Positions 25,542-33,461 of a DNA stretch of 64,000 bases are shown here, piece by piece. The DNA comes from Pseudonocardia autotrophica (GTDB taxonomy: Bacteria > Actinomycetota > Actinomycetes > Mycobacteriales > Pseudonocardiaceae). The position numbers and the translations under genes were made by a program. The notes under the pieces were generated by a model. It did no database searches. It was not told where the DNA came from and saw nothing but the letters and a program-made list of their open reading frames with translations. The first letter of the stretch is position 1, and each line of letters opens with the position of its first letter. Location of the stretch: NCBI RefSeq assembly GCF_000717175.1, contig NZ_JNYD01000001.1, forward strand, positions 124,001-188,000, read 5' to 3'.

Positions 25542-26750
25542 TCAGCCGTCCGGCAGGATCGGCACCTCCAGCCCCTGGTCACGGCCCAGTCGCGCCGCCC
25601 GCGTGACGGACTCCGACCCGAACCGGGTCCGCAGCGAGTCCAGCGTCCGGTCCAGCTCCGGCCCGCTCGTGCGGTCGAAGGGCAGGGCGAGCTGCATCGC
25701 GTCGTCCGTGTCGAGGTTCGTGAGCGAGATCCCGATGAGCGTGAGCCCGCGGTCGAGGACCATGCTCAACGACTCGCGGAGCAGCCGCCGCGCGGCCTCG
25801 AGCAGGGTCGGGGTGTGGTCCGTGGCCCGGGCGAGCGTGTGCGAGCGGGTCGCCCGGGTGTAGTCGCCGAAGCGCAGCCGCAGGACGACCGTGCGGCAGG
25901 TGCGGTCCGCCCCGCGCAGCCGCTTGCCGAGCCGGTCGACGATCCCGGCCAGGATCGTGTCCATCTCCTCCGGCGAGCGGAAGCGACGGCCGAGCGCCCG
26001 CTGGGAGCCGATGGACCGGCGGCGCCGGCCGGTCTCGACCACGCGCGGGTCGTGGTTGTGGGCCAGCGCGTGCAGGTGCCGCCCGGTCGCCCGGCCGAGC
26101 AGCGAGACCAGCGCCGGTTCGCCCAGGTCAGCCACCTCGCCGACGGTGCGGATGCCCAGCGCGTGCAGCTTCGCCGCGGTGACTTTGCCGACGCCCCACA
26201 GCCGCTCGACGGGCAGCGGGTGCAGGAAGTCCAGCTCGCCGCCGGGCGGGACCTCCAGCAGCCCGTCCGGCTTCGCGACCCCGCTGGCCACCTTCGCCAG
26301 GAACTTCGTGCAGGCCACGCCGACGGTGATCGGCAGGCCCGCCTCGGCCAGCACCCGAGCCCGCAGCCGCTCGGCGATCGCCACCGGCGCGCCCGCGATC
26401 CGCCACAGGCCCCCGACGTCGAGGAACGCCTCGTCGATCGACAGTCCCTCGACCACCGGCGTGGTGTCCTTGAAGATCGCGAAGACCGCCTTGCTGGCCT
26501 CGCTGTAGGCCGAGAACCGCGGCGGCACCACGATCGCGTGCGGGCAGAGCGCCCGGGCCTGCCGGCCGCCCATCGCGCTGCGTACGCCGAAGGCCTTGGC
26601 CTCGTAGCTGGCGGCGAGCACCACCCCGCCGCCGACGATCACCGGCCGCCCGCGCAGCCGCGGCGCGTCCCGCTGCTCGACCGACGCGTAGAAGGAGTCG
26701 AGGTCGGCGTGCAGGATGCTCGCCTCGGCGCGACTCTCGATCCGCGACAC
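25542..26750 (-). CDS. dinB: DNA polymerase IV (Y-family translesion polymerase)
   Basis: Started at GTG 26750 the protein has 402 residues and begins VSRIESRAEASILHADLDSFYASVEQ, close to other DinB N-termini. An ATG/GTG-initiated extension to 26798 would run through the LexA box and is unlikely. Catalytic acidic residues lie in HADLDSFYASVEQ and LSIDEAFLDVGG. The helix-hairpin-helix follows in ERLWGVGKVTAAKLHALGI, then the little-finger domain. It copies damaged DNA with low fidelity. The SOS box at its start codon predicts damage induction. Confidence 0.9.
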   Translation of the reverse strand: MSRIESRAEASILHADLDSFYASVEQRDAPRLRGRPVIVGGGVVLAASYEAKAFGVRSAMGGRQARALCPHAIVVPPRFSAYSEASKAVFAIFKDTTPVVEGLSIDEAFLDVGGLWRIAGAPVAIAERLRARVLAEAGLPITVGVACTKFLAKVASGVAKPDGLLEVPPGGELDFLHPLPVERLWGVGKVTAAKLHALGIRTVGEVADLGEPALVSLLGRATGRHLHALAHNHDPRVVETGRRRRSIGSQRALGRRFRSPEEMDTILAGIVDRLGKRLRGADRTCRTVVLRLRFGDYTRATRSHTLARATDHTPTLLEAARRLLRESLSMVLDRGLTLIGISLTNLDTDDAMQLALPFDRTSGPELDRTLDSLRTRFGSESVTRAARLGRDQGLEVPILPDG

Positions 26751-26764
26751 GAACAGATGTTCGC
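26749..26764. promoter_or_regulatory. LexA SOS box at the dinB start
   Basis: ACGAACAGATGTTCGC contains the perfect core CGAAC-N4-GTTCG of the actinobacterial SOS box, with only the outermost base of each half differing. It overlaps the proposed GTG start of dinB by two bases. Confidence 0.75.
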
Positions 26765-26869
26765 ATGCGCCCCCGACAGAAACCGCCCCCGATCGCACGA
26801 ACGGCGCGTCCGCTCACATTCACTGAACGAACGCGCCGCTCACTCACCCCCGCCCCTTCCTGCGCGAGC

Positions 26870-26904
26870 GGCGCTCTCGCTCACTAGGTATGAGCGAGAG
26901 CGCC
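26870..26904. terminator. Hairpin after the aldehyde dehydrogenase gene
   Basis: GGCGCTCTCGCTCA and TGAGCGAGAGCGCC form a perfect 14-bp stem with loop CTAGGTA. It lies 14 bases past the aldehyde dehydrogenase stop in the direction of transcription and upstream of the dinB promoter. Confidence 0.75.
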
Positions 26905-26917
26905 GTTCACCACGAGA

Positions 26918-28396
26918 TCAGCCGAGGGTGAAGGGGTCCCGGGTGCCGCCGGTGAGCTCCACCCAGACCGACTTGTTCTCCAGGTACTCGTCGACCGCGG
27001 CGACGCCGTTCTCCCGGCCCAGCCCGGAGGCGCCGAAGCCGCCGAAGGGCACGCTGGGCGCCACGACGCGGTAGGCGTTGATCCACACCGAGCCCGCCCG
27101 GATCCGCGCGGCCACCCGGTGCGCCCGGTGCACGTCCTTGGTCCAGACCGCGCCGGCCAGGCCGTAGGGCGTGTCGTTGGCCAGCTTCACCGCCTCGTCC
27201 TCGTCCGTGAAGGTGTAGGCGGACAGGACCGGGCCGAAGACCTCCTCGCGCACCACCGTCGACGCGGGGCCGACGCCGGTGAGCACGGTCGGCTTCACGA
27301 AGTACCCGCCGAGCCCGTCCTCGGCCGCCCCGCCGTACGCGACCGTCGCGCCCTCGTCCTGCGCCGTCCGCAGGTAGCCCAGGACCTTCTCGTACTGCGG
27401 GGCGTTGGCGACCGGGCCCATCTCGGTGTCCGGGTCGTTCGGGTCGCCGAGCTTGATCGTGGCCGCCCGCTCGGCCACGAGCCGGACCAGCTCGTCGTGC
27501 ACCGACTCGTGGACGATCAGCCGCGACCCGGCCATGCAGGTCTGCCCGGTCGCCGCGAACACGCCCGCGATCAGCCCGTTCGCCGCGGCCTGCAGGTCGG
27601 CGTCGGGGAACACGATCTGCGGCGACTTCCCGCCGAGCTCCAGGGTGACCTTGTTGAGGTTCTCCGCCGCGGCGTGCGCGACCGCGCGCCCGGTCGCGGT
27701 CGAGCCGGTGAAGGCCACCTTGTCGACGCCCGGGTGCCCGGCCAGGTGCGCCCCGACCTCCCGGCTCAGCCCGGTCACCACGTTGACGACGCCGGGCGGG
27801 AACCCGGCCTGCTCGATCAGCTCGGCGAACCCGAGGGTCGACGCGGGCGCGTGCTCGGACGGCTTGACCACGATCGTGCAGCCCGCCGCGAGGGCCGGGG
27901 CGAGCTTCCACGTCATGAGCAGCAGTGGCGAGTTCCAGGGCGTGATCGCGGCGACCACCCCGACCGGCTCGCGCCGCGTGTAGACCAGGTAGTTCGGGTT
28001 GGGCGAGGGGATCTGCCGGCCCTCGATCTTGTCCGCGAGCCCGGCGTAGTAGTGGTACCAGGAGCCCAGGCCGTTGAGCTGGCCGATCATCTCCCGGTAC
28101 AGCTTCCCCGAGTCGTTGACCTCGAGCCGGGCGAGCCGCTCCGCGTTCTCGCCGACGAGGTCGCCGAGCCGGCGCAGCAGCGCGGCCCGGGTGAACCCCG
28201 TGGTCCGGCCCCACTCGCCGTCGAGCGCGGCCCGGGCCGCGGCGACCGCGGCGTCGACGTCCTCGGTGCCTGCGTCGGGGATCTCCGCCCACGGTTCGCC
28301 CGTGTAGGGGTTCTGCGACTCGAAGGTGCGCCCCGACGCGGCGTCGGCGGGCTTGCCGCCGATCAGCATGCGGAACCGTTCCAGCGCTGCGCTCAT
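26918..28396 (-). CDS. NAD(P)-dependent aldehyde dehydrogenase
   Basis: The 492-residue protein has all ALDH hallmarks: TPWNSPLLLMTWKLAPALAA, KPSEHAP, FTGSTATGR, catalytic base Glu253 (LELGGKSP) and nucleophile Cys287 (GQTCMAGSR). The start at ATG 28396 follows GAGGAGG at good spacing; a longer frame from 28450 begins inside an operator-like palindrome. It oxidises an aldehyde to the acid. The aminotransferase gene lies upstream on the same strand, so the two may handle an amine-derived aldehyde. Confidence 0.92.
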   Translation of the reverse strand: MSAALERFRMLIGGKPADAASGRTFESQNPYTGEPWAEIPDAGTEDVDAAVAAARAALDGEWGRTTGFTRAALLRRLGDLVGENAERLARLEVNDSGKLYREMIGQLNGLGSWYHYYAGLADKIEGRQIPSPNPNYLVYTRREPVGVVAAITPWNSPLLLMTWKLAPALAAGCTIVVKPSEHAPASTLGFAELIEQAGFPPGVVNVVTGLSREVGAHLAGHPGVDKVAFTGSTATGRAVAHAAAENLNKVTLELGGKSPQIVFPDADLQAAANGLIAGVFAATGQTCMAGSRLIVHESVHDELVRLVAERAATIKLGDPNDPDTEMGPVANAPQYEKVLGYLRTAQDEGATVAYGGAAEDGLGGYFVKPTVLTGVGPASTVVREEVFGPVLSAYTFTDEDEAVKLANDTPYGLAGAVWTKDVHRAHRVAARIRAGSVWINAYRVVAPSVPFGGFGASGLGRENGVAAVDEYLENKSVWVELTGGTRDPFTLG

Positions 28397-28434
28397 CTGC
28401 CGTCCTCCTCGACGTTCCCGGACCGACCCTAGGG

Positions 28435-28450
28435 GTGTGGCATGCCACAC
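28435..28450. promoter_or_regulatory. Perfect palindrome upstream of aldehyde dehydrogenase
   Basis: GTGTGGCATGCCACAC is a perfect 16-base palindrome 39 bases before the aldehyde dehydrogenase start, in the 76-base gap after the aminotransferase gene. It has the form of a dimeric repressor operator; the regulator is not identifiable here. Confidence 0.6.
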
Positions 28451-28472
28451 TCCAGGGGCGTCGCACGACCCG

Positions 28473-29723
28473 TCAGAGCACGCCGTCGAGTCCCTTCCGG
28501 ACGGCGTCGGCCAGCAGGTCCAGGTGCTCCTCGGTGGCGGTGAGCGGCGGCGAGAAGCCGAGCGAGGAGATCATCGGCCGGACCAGCACGCCGTGGTCGC
28601 GCACGGCGTTCGCGACGGCGCCGGACAGGCCGGGCGTCGCGGCCACCCGCTCCGGGTCGAGCTCGAGCGCGCCGAGGAAGCCCGTGCCGCCCCGGGCATG
28701 GTCGACGAGCGGGTGGTCGGCCAGGCCGGCGAGGCGCTCGGCCAGCGGGCCCTCCAGGGCGACGGCCCGGTCGAACAGGCCGTCGCGCTCGTAGACCTGG
28801 ATCGTCGCGAGCCCGGCGGCGCAGGCGGCGGGGTGCCCGGAGTAGGTCTGGCCGTGCCGGAACACGCGGCCCGGCTCGTCCCAGAACGGGGAGGCCACCC
28901 GCCCCGACGCGACGACGCCGCCGAGCGGCTGCACCCCGGACGTCACCCCCTTGGCGAAGACGACGAGGTCGGGCCGCACCCCGAAGCGCTCGACGCCGAA
29001 CCAGTCGCCGAGCCGCCCGAAGCCGCAGATCACGGCGTCGGCGACGAACAGCACGCCGTGTCGTGCGCACACCTCCGCCGCGGCCTCGATGTAGCCCGGG
29101 GGCGGCGGGAGCACCCCGCCCGCGCCGATCACGGGCTCGCAGAAGAAGGCGGCGACCCGCTCGGCGCCGATCTCGCGGATGGTCTCCTCGAGCATCTCGG
29201 CGTCGTTCCAGGCCGTCTGCACGACGTCCGGCACGAACGGCGGCGCCACCCGGTTCCCCGGGATGCCGGCGAGCGAGGTCCCGAGCCCGTGCGTGCCGTG
29301 GTAGCTGTGCTCACGGTGCAGCAGGATCGTGCGGTCGGGCTGCCCGGTGAGCGCGAAGTACGCGCGCGCCATCTTCGCGGCCGTGTCGATCGAGTCGCCG
29401 CCGCCGCTGGTGAAGAAGACCCGGCCGTCGTCGACGGGCGCGCGGGCCGCGATCTCGTCGGCGAGCCGCAGCGCCGGCTCGTTCGCGAAGTCGGTGAACA
29501 GGTGGTAGGCGTCGAGCTCGCGCAGCTGCGCGGTCACGGCGTCGACGATCTCGCGCCGCCCGTGGCCGGCGTTGGCGTACCAGAGGCTGGCGGTCGCGTC
29601 GAGGTAGCGGGTGCCGGCGCTGTCCCAGAGCCAGACGTCCTCGGCGCGGGTGATCGTCACCTGCGACCGCCGCACCGCGTGCATGGCGGCGAACGGGTGC
29701 CAGAGGGTCTCGGTGCCGGTCAC
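28473..29723 (-). CDS. Class III aminotransferase (PLP-dependent)
   Basis: The 416-residue protein is an omega-aminotransferase of fold type I. The PLP Lys258 lies in VVFAKGVTSG. The PLP-ring Asp229 lies in FVADAVICGFGR, where an Ala replaces the usual Glu of the ADEV motif. HSYHGTHG and the C-terminal substrate region are conserved. It transfers an amino group from an amine or omega-amino acid to a keto acid, making an aldehyde that the downstream dehydrogenase could oxidise. The substrate is unknown. Confidence 0.88.
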   Translation of the reverse strand: MTGTETLWHPFAAMHAVRRSQVTITRAEDVWLWDSAGTRYLDATASLWYANAGHGRREIVDAVTAQLRELDAYHLFTDFANEPALRLADEIAARAPVDDGRVFFTSGGGDSIDTAAKMARAYFALTGQPDRTILLHREHSYHGTHGLGTSLAGIPGNRVAPPFVPDVVQTAWNDAEMLEETIREIGAERVAAFFCEPVIGAGGVLPPPPGYIEAAAEVCARHGVLFVADAVICGFGRLGDWFGVERFGVRPDLVVFAKGVTSGVQPLGGVVASGRVASPFWDEPGRVFRHGQTYSGHPAACAAGLATIQVYERDGLFDRAVALEGPLAERLAGLADHPLVDHARGGTGFLGALELDPERVAATPGLSGAVANAVRDHGVLVRPMISSLGFSPPLTATEEHLDLLADAVRKGLDGVL

Positions 29724-29854
29724 GGCGTCTCCTTCGGATCGGTTCGGGCGGTTCGTCCACCGGGTCGGTGCGGGCTGCGCGGCAGCAGGCTCGCCGGAGC
29801 CGCCCCCGGGAGAGTAAGCAGGGCGGGGACACGAGATCTTCGAGGAGGCGCGAA

Positions 29855-30601
29855 GTGGCGTACGACGCCGTGCTGGCCGAGACCGTGGGCATCCGCGGCC
29901 ACGGCGACGACCTGGTCGAGGCCTACACCGCCCGGCCGATGGCCCCCGGCCCCCGCGGCGGGGTGGTCGTCATCCACCACATGCCCGGCTACGACCGGGA
30001 GTCGAAGGAGGTCGTGCGCCGGTTCGCGGTGCTCGGCCACGACGCGATCTGCGTCAACCTCTACAGCCGCGAGGCGCCGGGCGCGGCCCCGGACGACGCC
30101 GCCGCGACCGCCCGCGCGCAGGGCGGTGTGCCGGACGAGCGGTTCGTGGGCGACGCGAAGGCCGCCGCCCGCTGGCTGCGCGACCTGCCGACGTCGAACG
30201 GCAGGGTCGGCACGATCGGCTACTGCTCCGGCGGCCGCCAGGCCTTCCTGAGCAGCATCGAGGTCGACGTCCAGGCGGCCGTGGACTGCTACGGCGCGTT
30301 CGTCGTCGGGACGCCGCCGGAGGGCTTCCCGCTGCAGGTGCAGCCGCTCGCGGACCGGGTCGCCGAGGTCCGGGCGCCGATCCTGGGCCTGTTCGGCAAC
30401 GACGACTCCTACCCGACCCCGGAGCAGGTCGACGAGCTGGAGAAGCTGCTGCAGGAGCACGGCAAGACCTACGAGTTCCACCGCTACGACGGCGCCGGGC
30501 ACGCGTTCTTCTCCGTCGACCGGCCCAGCTACCGGCCGGAGGCGGCGGTCGACGGCTGGCGGCACGTCGAGGCCTTCTTCGCGACCCACCTGGCGGGCTG
30601 A
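29855..30601 (+). CDS. Dienelactone hydrolase family protein
   Basis: The 248-residue alpha/beta hydrolase has nucleophile Cys124 in IGYCSGGRQ, an acid in FGNDDSYPTPEQVDEL and the catalytic His in GAGHAFFS. I chose GTG 29855, which follows CGAGGAGG; the longer frame adds a basic, unrelated leader. Family members hydrolyse dienelactones in aromatic catabolism, but many act on other esters; no aromatic-degradation gene is adjacent. A small DUF6295-type gene follows after three bases. Confidence 0.87.
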   Translation: MAYDAVLAETVGIRGHGDDLVEAYTARPMAPGPRGGVVVIHHMPGYDRESKEVVRRFAVLGHDAICVNLYSREAPGAAPDDAAATARAQGGVPDERFVGDAKAAARWLRDLPTSNGRVGTIGYCSGGRQAFLSSIEVDVQAAVDCYGAFVVGTPPEGFPLQVQPLADRVAEVRAPILGLFGNDDSYPTPEQVDELEKLLQEHGKTYEFHRYDGAGHAFFSVDRPSYRPEAAVDGWRHVEAFFATHLAG

Positions 30602-30604
30602 CCC

Positions 30605-30862
30605 GTGTGCACCTACTCCACGGAGAAGATCGAGGTCGCCCGCAGCAGCGGGAAGGGGCCGGCGGGCTGGTTCCCGCTGCGCACCGCGACGGTCTACTAC
30701 GACCACCCCGTCCACGCCCCGGACGAGCACACGGTCAACATCGACTTCCTCAACCCGGAGCAGGGGCCGGGGGCGCGGGTGGCGGTCGAGCTCAGCCTCG
30801 ACACCGCCCGTGAGCTGCTCGCCGCGCTGCAGACGACCCTGGAGCGCGCCGCCCACCACTGA
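30605..30862 (+). CDS. DUF6295-like small protein
   Basis: The 85-residue protein, MCTYSTEKIEVARSSGKGPA at the start, contains WFPLRTATVYYDHP and HTVNIDFLNPEQG. It resembles the small actinobacterial DUF6295 family as I remember it; the function is unknown. The GTG start lies three bases after the dienelactone hydrolase stop, so the two are probably co-translated. Its last five codons and stop form the first unit of a 15-base tandem repeat. Confidence 0.75.
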   Translation: MCTYSTEKIEVARSSGKGPAGWFPLRTATVYYDHPVHAPDEHTVNIDFLNPEQGPGARVAVELSLDTARELLAALQTTLERAAHH

Positions 30863-30915
30863 GCCGCCCACCACTGAGCCGCCCACCACTGAGCCGCCCG
30901 CCACTGAGCCGCCCA
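30848..30915 (+). repeat. 15-base tandem repeat, four copies plus part of a fifth
   Basis: The unit GCCGCCCACCACTGA repeats at 30848, 30863, 30878 and (one base changed) 30893, with a partial fifth copy from 30908. Because the period is a multiple of three, every unit puts another TGA in frame with the preceding gene. The stretch probably arose by slippage at the gene end. Confidence 0.9.
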
Positions 30916-30966
30916 CTGCTACTCCAGAGCCGAAGGTCCGGGCCGTCGGTCGGTATCGCGGGACCG

Positions 30967-31016
30967 CCGTCCGTGCTCTCCTCGTGCGGGGCGGGTGACG
31001 AGGGGAGCACGGACGG
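30967..31016 (+). promoter_or_regulatory. 19-bp hairpin enclosing the DUF5995 ribosome binding site
   Basis: The arm at 30967-30985 pairs with that at 30998-31016 (ACGAGGGGAGCACGGACGG) over 19 positions, with one G-U pair and a 12-base loop. The right arm holds the GGGGAG Shine-Dalgarno sequence and the first base of the GTG start. In RNA it would hide the ribosome binding site; in DNA it could be a large operator or a terminator for the upstream pair. Confidence 0.65.
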
Positions 31017-31786
31017 TGGCACGGAACCTGGCGGACTGCTGCAGCGACGTCGCGACGATCGCGGACGTGGTGAAGGTGCTCGGCGCGATCCGGGATGCGT
31101 CGGCCGAGGACATCATGCGTCCGGAGGTCGACGGCATCTCCTGCTTCTCGCGGCTCTACACGATCATCACGCAGAACGTGCTGGACACCGTGGAGGGCCG
31201 CAAACCGAAGCGGGAGTTCAAGGACCCGGACTTCCTGACCCTGCTCGACCTCGAGTTCGCACGCCGGTACATCGCCGCGATCAGGGCGTACGAGGCCGGC
31301 CGCGGGGACACCCCGAAGAGCTGGGACGTGCTGTTCGAGCGCCGGCGCAAGGCCGGCATCGGGCACGTCAACTTCGCCGCGGCGGGCGTGAACGCCCACG
31401 TGAACTTCGACCTGGCCTTCGCGCTGCTCGAGACATGGAAGACCTTCCCGCCGACCCCCGACCGGCGCTCGGACTACGACCAGGTCAACGAGATCTTCGC
31501 CGAGGAGATGGACCAGCTCCGCGAGGACTTCGACGCCTTCCTGGCCGAGGTCGCGCCGGACGGCAGCGCGGTCGACCGGTTCGGCAACGCCGCGTCGGAC
31601 CTCCTCGTCCGGGTCACCCGGGCGCTCGCCTGGGAGGCGGCCGAGGAGGTCTGGGAGCACCACGACGAGAAGCAGGCGGACGGCGGCCCGGCCTACCGGA
31701 AGGCCTTCGACCGGATGGAGCGCCGGCTCGACCGCACCGCCTGGATCCTCGGTTGGGGTGTGTTGACCGCACCCGACCTGCCCTGA
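31016..31786 (+). CDS. DUF5995 family protein
   Basis: The 256-residue soluble protein has no signal peptide. Recognisable DUF5995 segments are DGISCFSRLYTIITQNVLD, FLTLLDLEFARRYIAAIRAY and HVNFAAAGVNAHVNFDLAFA, with conserved histidines. The family has no established function. I prefer GTG 31016, which has GGGGAG at eight bases, over the in-frame GTG 30995. It converges with the ThDP-enzyme gene 19 bases away. Confidence 0.75.
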   Translation: MARNLADCCSDVATIADVVKVLGAIRDASAEDIMRPEVDGISCFSRLYTIITQNVLDTVEGRKPKREFKDPDFLTLLDLEFARRYIAAIRAYEAGRGDTPKSWDVLFERRRKAGIGHVNFAAAGVNAHVNFDLAFALLETWKTFPPTPDRRSDYDQVNEIFAEEMDQLREDFDAFLAEVAPDGSAVDRFGNAASDLLVRVTRALAWEAAEEVWEHHDEKQADGGPAYRKAFDRMERRLDRTAWILGWGVLTAPDLP

Positions 31787-31805
31787 CCCCACCGACGCCG
31801 GCACC

Positions 31806-33461
31806 TCACACCCCGCGCGGCTGGAGGATCTCCGGGTCCACGTCGAGGTGCAGCATCGCGGCCCGGCCCCCCGCGACGGCGGCGAGGGCACGGTCGAGCG
31901 CGGCCGGGACGTCGTCGGTGCGGGAGAGCCGCTCGCCGTGCAGGCCGAAGGAGCGCGCCAGCGCGCCGAAGTCCGGGTTGACCAGCGCCGTGCCGCTGGG
32001 CCGGCCCGGGTGGTGGCGCTGCTGGTGCTGGCGGATCGTGCCGTAGCCCGAGTTGTCCGCGATCACCACGAGCGGCGTGGCGCCGTAGGCCGCGGCGGTG
32101 GCGAGCTCCTGGCCGTTCATGAGGAAGCAGCCGTCCCCGGCCACGCAGACGACCTGTCGCCCGGGGTGGACGAGCGAGGCGGCGACGGCGGCGGGCAGCC
32201 CGTAGCCCATCGCCCCGTTGCGCGGTGCGAGCAGCGAGGGGAACGAGTGCCGCGGCAGGAACCGCTGCGCCCAGATCGCGTGCTGGCCCGCGCCGTGGGC
32301 GACGATCGCGTCCGGCGTCATCCGCTCCGCCAGCGCGGCGGTGGCCACGTCGAGGTCGACGTACTCGCTGCGCACCGGCGCGCCGGGCGTCGCGAACTTC
32401 TCGCGGGCGGCGCGCAGCCCCTCCCACCACCCCGGCTCCGCGGCGGGTCCCTCGGGGAGCGCGCCGGCGAAGGCGGCCGGGGTCGCCAGCAGGTGCAGGT
32501 CGACGCGGCGCTGGTGCGCCCGCAGGTCGGGGTCGGCGGAGACGACGACCGTCGGTGCGTCCGGGTTCCCGCGGGTGTAGCCGCCGGAGAGCACGTCGCC
32601 GTACTGCCCGCCGACGAAGAGCAGCAGGTCGGCGCGGTCGAGGGCGTCGAGCAGGCCGGGGTCGGAGCCGTAGCCGAACCAGCCGGCGTAGGCGGGGCTG
32701 TCGTGGTCGACCATGTCCTGGCACCGCCAGTCGGCGACGACCGGGAAGCGCCGCCGCTCGCACCACGCGGTCACGGCCGCCGCCGCGTCGGCCGTCCAGC
32801 CGGTCCCGCCGACGATCACGAGCGGCCGCTCCGCCCGGCCGAGCAGCACCTCGAGCTCCTCGGCCTGGGGTGCGGAGACGGCACCGCCGGAGAAGGCCCG
32901 CGCCGGGACGACGGGTGCGGAGGTCTTGGCCGTGAGGACGTCCTCGGGCAGGCCGATCACCACGGGGCCCGGCCGGCCCGCCGTCGCCACCGCGAAGGCC
33001 TCGGCCACCTGCTCGGCCGCGCGCTCCGGCCGGTCGAGGGTGATCACCCGCTTCGCCGTGGTGCCGAACCAGCCGCCGAGGGAGAACTCCTGGAAGGACT
33101 CCCGGTCCCGGTCGGCGACCGGGACCAGGCCGACGAGCAGGATCATCGGTGTGGCGTCCTGCCAGGCGGTGTGTACCGCGATGGCCGCGTTGGCCGCGCC
33201 CGGGCCGCGGGTCACGGCGACCACGCCGGGCCGGCCGGTCAGCCGGGCCTCGGCCAGGGCCATGAACCCGGCGCCGCCTTCCTGCCGGCACACGACCATG
33301 TCGATCGGGGAGTCGTGCAGCGCGTCGAGCACCTCGAGGTAGCTCTCGCCGGGGACGCCGTACACGCGCGGCACCCCGAGCGCCTCCAGCTGCGCGACGA
33401 GCAGCGCGCCCGCGGTCCGCTCCGCGCCGGTCCGGCCGGCCCCTGCCGACTGCTCACCCAC
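31806..33461 (-). CDS. Thiamine-diphosphate enzyme (acetolactate synthase-like)
   Basis: The 551-residue protein has the three-domain ThDP decarboxylase fold. The cofactor-activating Glu61 lies in VCRQEGGAGFMALAEARLTG. The ThDP motif is GDGCFLMNGQELATAAAYG, ending at ADNSGYG. The Glu is retained, which argues against glyoxylate carboligase. The reaction could be acetolactate synthase-like or a 2-oxoacid decarboxylase. It is the last gene of the urease-like operon, starting eight bases inside the end of the MFS gene. Confidence 0.85.
   Translation of the reverse strand: MGEQSAGAGRTGAERTAGALLVAQLEALGVPRVYGVPGESYLEVLDALHDSPIDMVVCRQEGGAGFMALAEARLTGRPGVVAVTRGPGAANAAIAVHTAWQDATPMILLVGLVPVADRDRESFQEFSLGGWFGTTAKRVITLDRPERAAEQVAEAFAVATAGRPGPVVIGLPEDVLTAKTSAPVVPARAFSGGAVSAPQAEELEVLLGRAERPLVIVGGTGWTADAAAAVTAWCERRRFPVVADWRCQDMVDHDSPAYAGWFGYGSDPGLLDALDRADLLLFVGGQYGDVLSGGYTRGNPDAPTVVVSADPDLRAHQRRVDLHLLATPAAFAGALPEGPAAEPGWWEGLRAAREKFATPGAPVRSEYVDLDVATAALAERMTPDAIVAHGAGQHAIWAQRFLPRHSFPSLLAPRNGAMGYGLPAAVAASLVHPGRQVVCVAGDGCFLMNGQELATAAAYGATPLVVIADNSGYGTIRQHQQRHHPGRPSGTALVNPDFGALARSFGLHGERLSRTDDVPAALDRALAAVAGGRAAMLHLDVDPEILQPRGV

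Noticed and set aside
30810..30998. Short frame with PPTTE repeats
   Set aside because: It is the 15-base tandem repeat read in another frame, with no ribosome binding site and no conserved sequence.
31806..33461. Glyoxylate carboligase, which would fit a PucR purine pathway
   Set aside because: Glyoxylate carboligase lacks the ThDP-activating Glu; here Glu61 is present, so an acetolactate synthase- or decarboxylase-like enzyme is more likely.
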